A stretch of DNA of 64,000 nucleotides. It comes from Seleniivibrio woodruffii. Lineage in GTDB: Bacteria > Chrysiogenota > Deferribacteres > Deferribacterales > Geovibrionaceae. The position numbers and the translations under genes are program-made. How positions within the stretch are numbered: the stretch's first letter is position 1; the number at the start of each line of letters is the position of its first letter. Below are positions 60,692 through 64,000 of the stretch, piece by piece. Below the pieces are notes generated by a model. It was given only the letters and a program-made list of their open reading frames with translations. It searched no databases and was not told the DNA's origin. Location of the stretch: positions 992,770 through 1,056,769 of the forward strand of contig NZ_SMGG01000003.1 in assembly GCF_004339245.1 (NCBI RefSeq). Reading direction: 5' to 3'.

Positions 60692-62986
60692 ATGCGATTT
60701 ATTAAACTTAGTATCAAGCAGTATGTTTCGATAGGGGTGTATCTTGGCATACTCCTTATCACGATAGTGCTGGCTTGGTATGACTATTACTCATTGAAAA
60801 CATTGATGAAAACCGAAGCTGAGGTCAATATGAAATCAGTTTCGGAAATTTTGGAATCGAGAATTGCCGAGAAGCTGAACGATATTTCAATTTCAGTCAA
60901 GACAATTGCCGAAGATCAGGATTCCGCCCGGATGCTGGCGGAGGGTGACCATGACGGACTGATCAGAAAATATTCCGCACTTTTTAAAACCATTGAGCAG
61001 GCCGGAATATCGCAGTTTCAGTTCCACTCATCGGACAACCACAGCGTGGCAAGACTGCACAAGCCCGAGAAATTCGGCGATGACCTGACCTCCATCAGAG
61101 CCACAGTCTCCGAAGTGAACAGCACCAGAAAGCCTGTTCAGGGGCTGGAGCTGGGCAGAGCAGGTTCCGGACTCCGTTCGGTTTTCCCTGTTTATTATGA
61201 AGGACAGCATGTCGGCTCTGTTGAGTTCGGCGGCTCCATCGACAAGATAATCGAGCAGCTCGCCGCAACATACGGTGCGGAATATGCCATGGGCATCAGC
61301 GAGGAAGCCCTTGCAAAGTCTGAAGGCATGGAGAAAAAATCCGACGACGTGGTTCACGACGGATTCAGATTCTATAAGAACAACATGGCTGAGCATGCCG
61401 AAAGCTATATCGATCTATACGAGAAAGACGGGCTGGTGAAGATAGACGGGCACAGCGTCTATATGCACATGCAGCCCCTTAACGACCATTCGGGCAAGGA
61501 ACTGACCAGAGTTCTTTTTGTTACCGACATGACCCCCGCCCTTAAACTGGCTCTCCTGGGAGCTGTTAAGAAGTTTGTTATAGGATTCGTGCTCGCTTCA
61601 ATGTTCGCCGTAATCCTTTACTATACACTCCAGTATTACCTTAAACTCATTGACACAATGGGCAAAATCGCCGATGCGGTCACCACCGGAAACGGCGACC
61701 TCTCAAAGCGTCTGCCCGTAAGCAAAGAGGGCAACGAGCTTGAGACGGTATCCTTTAAAATGAACAACTTCCTCGGGACGCTGGACGGCAACCTGAGCAA
61801 GACCATACACACACTCGGAAATCTTCTGACGGGTGTAATGCCGATCTACTATGCTCTGGTGGACGTGCGTAAAGCCGCCAACCAGAACGTTGACCTCTCC
61901 GCAACCGTTGCGGCGGCCGGCGAGGAGATGAGCGTTACTGTTGAGGAGATTTCCAGAAACACCGCCGACGTGGCGGAAAAGGGCGAAAAAACCCTTATGC
62001 TGGCGCAGGAGGGCTCGTCCATCGTGCGTGAGGCCACCGAAAAGGCCGAGCATGTTAAAGAGGTTGTAGCCTCCCTTGCAGAGGACATAAACTCGCTCAC
62101 GATCAATGCGACAACCATAGGCTCCGTTGTAAACGTTATCAACGATATATCCGAACAGACCAACATGCTGGCTCTGAACGCAGCCATTGAAGCAGCAAGA
62201 GCCGGAGAGGCGGGCAGAGGATTTGCGGTTGTTGCAGACGAAGTGCGCAAGCTGGCCGAAAAGACCCTCTCGTCCACGAACGAGATTGAGAGGATAGTCA
62301 AGGTCATTCAGGAGAACGTCAAAAAAGCGAACAGCAACGCAAAAATAGTTGAAAACGAGATAGGTGCGCAGGTGCATGCAACGGAGAACGCAAACGAGCG
62401 TTTCAACGAAATCCTTCACTCCGTAATGGATCTGAACGCACTGCTTCTCAACACCTCCACAGCCGCAGAACAGCAGTCGAAAGCCACTGCCGAAGTGGCC
62501 GGGAATATTGAGAAGGTTGCGGAATCCTCCAGAGAGTCCAGAGACAGGGTCGAAAACCTTATGGATGCCATCGACAAGCTGATGGAGGAACTGAGCAATA
62601 TCGAAAAAGATCTTATTCAGTATGAGCTTACATGTAAGTCACTTCTGTTTGTAAAGGCGAAGATGGCTCATGTGAAGTATCTGAAGAACGTGTTCAACGC
62701 ATATATGAGAGGCGTGCCGCCTACCCATCTGAAAGAGCATACAGCCTGCGATTTCGGCAAGATGTACTACGGCAAGGAGGCTCAGGCTCTGTTCGGAAGC
62801 GATCCGGATTTCAAAGCCATAGAAAAGCCTCACTCCGAGGTGCACAAGCTGTCCCATCAGGTTGCGGATCTCATCAAAGCCGGAAATCAGGACAAGGCTC
62901 TGGTAGTTCTGAACGAAATGCGAAGAAACGTGGAGCACCTTATAGGCCTTCTGGACAGAATGTTCGAAAAGGCGAAATGTCTGTAA
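60692..62986 (+). CDS. Methyl-accepting chemotaxis protein with CZB domain
   Basis: A 764-residue chemoreceptor. The order is an N-terminal membrane segment (about 10-30), a periplasmic Cache-type sensor (30-285), a second membrane segment (about 290-315), HAMP, and a cytoplasmic signalling domain with the hairpin tip [41 protein letters not shown] (in part). The last 125 residues are a CZB domain with the HxxxC-type zinc set: [34 protein letters not shown] domains sense zinc or hypochlorite-type oxidation. GAGGTG precedes the ATG. Confidence 0.93.
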   Translation: MRFIKLSIKQYVSIGVYLGILLITIVLAWYDYYSLKTLMKTEAEVNMKSVSEILESRIAEKLNDISISVKTIAEDQDSARMLAEGDHDGLIRKYSALFKTIEQAGISQFQFHSSDNHSVARLHKPEKFGDDLTSIRATVSEVNSTRKPVQGLELGRAGSGLRSVFPVYYEGQHVGSVEFGGSIDKIIEQLAATYGAEYAMGISEEALAKSEGMEKKSDDVVHDGFRFYKNNMAEHAESYIDLYEKDGLVKIDGHSVYMHMQPLNDHSGKELTRVLFVTDMTPALKLALLGAVKKFVIGFVLASMFAVILYYTLQYYLKLIDTMGKIADAVTTGNGDLSKRLPVSKEGNELETVSFKMNNFLGTLDGNLSKTIHTLGNLLTGVMPIYYALVDVRKAANQNVDLSATVAAAGEEMSVTVEEISRNTADVAEKGEKTLMLAQEGSSIVREATEKAEHVKEVVASLAEDINSLTINATTIGSVVNVINDISEQTNMLALNAAIEAARAGEAGRGFAVVADEVRKLAEKTLSSTNEIERIVKVIQENVKKANSNAKIVENEIGAQVHATENANERFNEILHSVMDLNALLLNTSTAAEQQSKATAEVAGNIEKVAESSRESRDRVENLMDAIDKLMEELSNIEKDLIQYELTCKSLLFVKAKMAHVKYLKNVFNAYMRGVPPTHLKEHTACDFGKMYYGKEAQALFGSDPDFKAIEKPHSEVHKLSHQVADLIKAGNQDKALVVLNEMRRNVEHLIGLLDRMFEKAKCL

Positions 62987-62994
62987 TCTTTAAT

Positions 62995-63103
62995 GGCGTG
63001 CCGGAATGATCTACCCGTCATTCTGAACGAAGTGAAGAATCTGATTGAGATCCTTCGCTTTGCTCAGGATGACATATCCAATCATTCAGGCACGCCTTTT
63101 TTT
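62995..63103 (+). terminator. Terminator after the MCP gene with a repeat in its loop
   Basis: GGCGTGCCGGAATGAT and ATCATTCAGGCACGCC pair as a 16-position stem with one mismatch, followed by TTTTTTT. The loop (63011-63080) holds a complete R4-type palindrome at 63017. Confidence 0.8.
63017..63073. repeat. R4-type palindromic repeat nested in a terminator loop
   Basis: GTCATTCTGAACGAAGTGAA...AGAATCT, a five-base centre, then AGATCCTTCGC...CAGGATGAC. It is a nearly complete 26-bp hairpin made of an R4 copy and its inverse. Confidence 0.8.
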
Positions 63104-63139
63104 CCTTGATTTATATCAGCAACCTGCGATGTTATATCT

Positions 63140-64000
63140 ATGAATATTGATGAAGCCTCAGCTCTTTACCTCGATTTTATGCTGAACGAGAAGGGTGCGT
63201 CCCGCCACACCCTGATAAACTATTCCCGTGACCTTGCCGACCTCTGCTCTTATCTGGAGGAGTCCGGAATAAACACCATTGAGGATGCGGACTTTTTTAT
63301 GCTCCGTGGTTTTGTTGCGATGCTCTATGAAAAAGGGTTTTCAAAGTCCACTGTGGAGCGGAAGATAGCCTGCCTGAAATCATTCTTTAACTTTTTGCAG
63401 AGAAAGAATAAATCCGAAGATAACCCCGCCCGCATGCTGAAATTTCCCAAAAAGGAGAAGAAGGCGTTCGGTGTGTTCAACATTGATAATATGCTTACTT
63501 TGCTTGATCTTCCGAAACAGGATGAACCGTTCGGCATGCGTGACGCTCTGCTTCTGGAGATGATGTACGGCACAGGAGTACGTGTCAGCGAGCTTGTTGG
63601 GCTGAACGTAAGCGATATCGATTTCAACGGAATGCGCATCAGGGTGCGGGGCAAAGGAAAGAAAGAGCGTATCGTTCCGCTGGCGGACATGCATATCGGA
63701 ATGATAAAGGACTATCTGGGCAGGCGTGCCGACGACTGCGGGGGCTATGTTAAAGACGGGGAGGCGCTGTTCATAAACAGGCTCGGAACAAGACTGACAG
63801 ACAGGTCTGTGAGGCGGACTGTTGAAAAATATCTGCTTCAGGCCGGACTGCCGCTGGACTATTCGCCTCACTCTTTCAGACATACCTATGCGACACATCT
63901 TTTGGAGGGCGGCGCAGACCTGCGCACCATCCAGACCCTTCTGGGGCATGAATCCCTCTCAACCACCCAGAAATATACCCACCTGAATCTGGCGGAACTT
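63140..64000 (+). CDS. Tyrosine recombinase XerC/XerD, cut by the window end
   Basis: The frame begins at the ATG at 63140 and stays open to the last base, giving 287 codons; the last few residues are outside. The N-terminal SAM-like core-binding domain (residues 1-85) is followed by the catalytic domain with Arg in YGTGVRVSELVGL, HSFRHTYATHLL (His-x-x-Arg) and LGHESLSTTQKYTHLN, which includes the nucleophile Tyr. All catalytic residues are present. It would resolve chromosome dimers at dif or act as an integrase; length and compactness favour Xer. XerC and XerD cannot be told apart here. Confidence 0.9.
   Translation, partial: MNIDEASALYLDFMLNEKGASRHTLINYSRDLADLCSYLEESGINTIEDADFFMLRGFVAMLYEKGFSKSTVERKIACLKSFFNFLQRKNKSEDNPARMLKFPKKEKKAFGVFNIDNMLTLLDLPKQDEPFGMRDALLLEMMYGTGVRVSELVGLNVSDIDFNGMRIRVRGKGKKERIVPLADMHIGMIKDYLGRRADDCGGYVKDGEALFINRLGTRLTDRSVRRTVEKYLLQAGLPLDYSPHSFRHTYATHLLEGGADLRTIQTLLGHESLSTTQKYTHLNLAEL

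Overview
The window looks like the chromosome of a motile, Gram-negative, probably anaerobic bacterium of roughly 50 percent GC. The evidence is: lipid A genes (lpxD, fabZ, lpxA, lpxI), a flagellin with a FliA-type promoter nearby, chemotaxis proteins (CheX, a CZB-domain MCP), a triheme c-type cytochrome, hydrogenase maturation genes (hypC, hypD), and an alpha-glucan operon built on three GH57 enzymes. The protein set and gene neighbourhoods suggest Deferribacteres (Geovibrio, Denitrovibrio or Seleniivibrio type). That placement is an inference from recall, not a database result. Almost all of the window is ordinary, densely packed housekeeping sequence; no prophage or large island is visible. 

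Layout. 1-4 kb: lpxD-fabZ-lpxA-lpxI followed by cheX and a prepilin peptidase. 4-9 kb: tyrS, a DUF1015 gene, rho and a vapBC toxin-antitoxin pair. 9-21.6 kb, minus strand: a long run of genes with a sigma70-like promoter at its head. In transcription order it holds a single-domain response regulator, a nucleotidyltransferase/phosphomannomutase fusion, two GH57 enzymes, galT, a divergent GT5 glycogen synthase, a DUF4912 protein, a GH57 branching enzyme and a ferritin. 21.6-28 kb: rpe, a DUF559 gene, mltB, argB-pcm, an rpoS-like sigma factor and an M24 peptidase. 27.8-33 kb: motility block with a Maf-type flagellin glycosyltransferase, a FliA promoter with a terminated leader or small RNA, a 798-residue flagellin and flaG. 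33-42 kb: cysK-copZ, a MOSC-MogA fusion, tmk-holB-ricT-metG, tatD, a response regulator and uspA. 41.7-46.8 kb: triheme cytochrome, yedF, rhomboid, hypCD, hflX. 46.8-50.9 kb: two tRNA-Ser genes, a lipoprotein, a large repeat array, an acyl-ACP thioesterase, a GyrI-like protein, rsmE. 51-64 kb: cstA, smc, a PAS protein with a FapA-like protein, a Fic-like protein, mazG, an MCP and a truncated xerC/xerD.

The most unusual material is non-coding. Four families of short palindromic repeats recur in the gaps. One family (R2) lies directly behind a Rho-independent terminator in all four copies seen. Two others (R3 and R4) are combined into a tandem array of seven composite hairpins at 47.8-48.9 kb. 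One R4 copy sits inside the loop of a terminator. The flagellin leader carries a near-perfect CsrA-type hairpin, and upstream of it a FliA promoter drives a segment that ends in a strong terminator. Protein-level oddities are a glycogen synthase with three conservative swaps at catalytic positions, a Fic protein without its catalytic motif, and an hflX gene whose conserved N-terminus has no ATG, GTG or TTG start.
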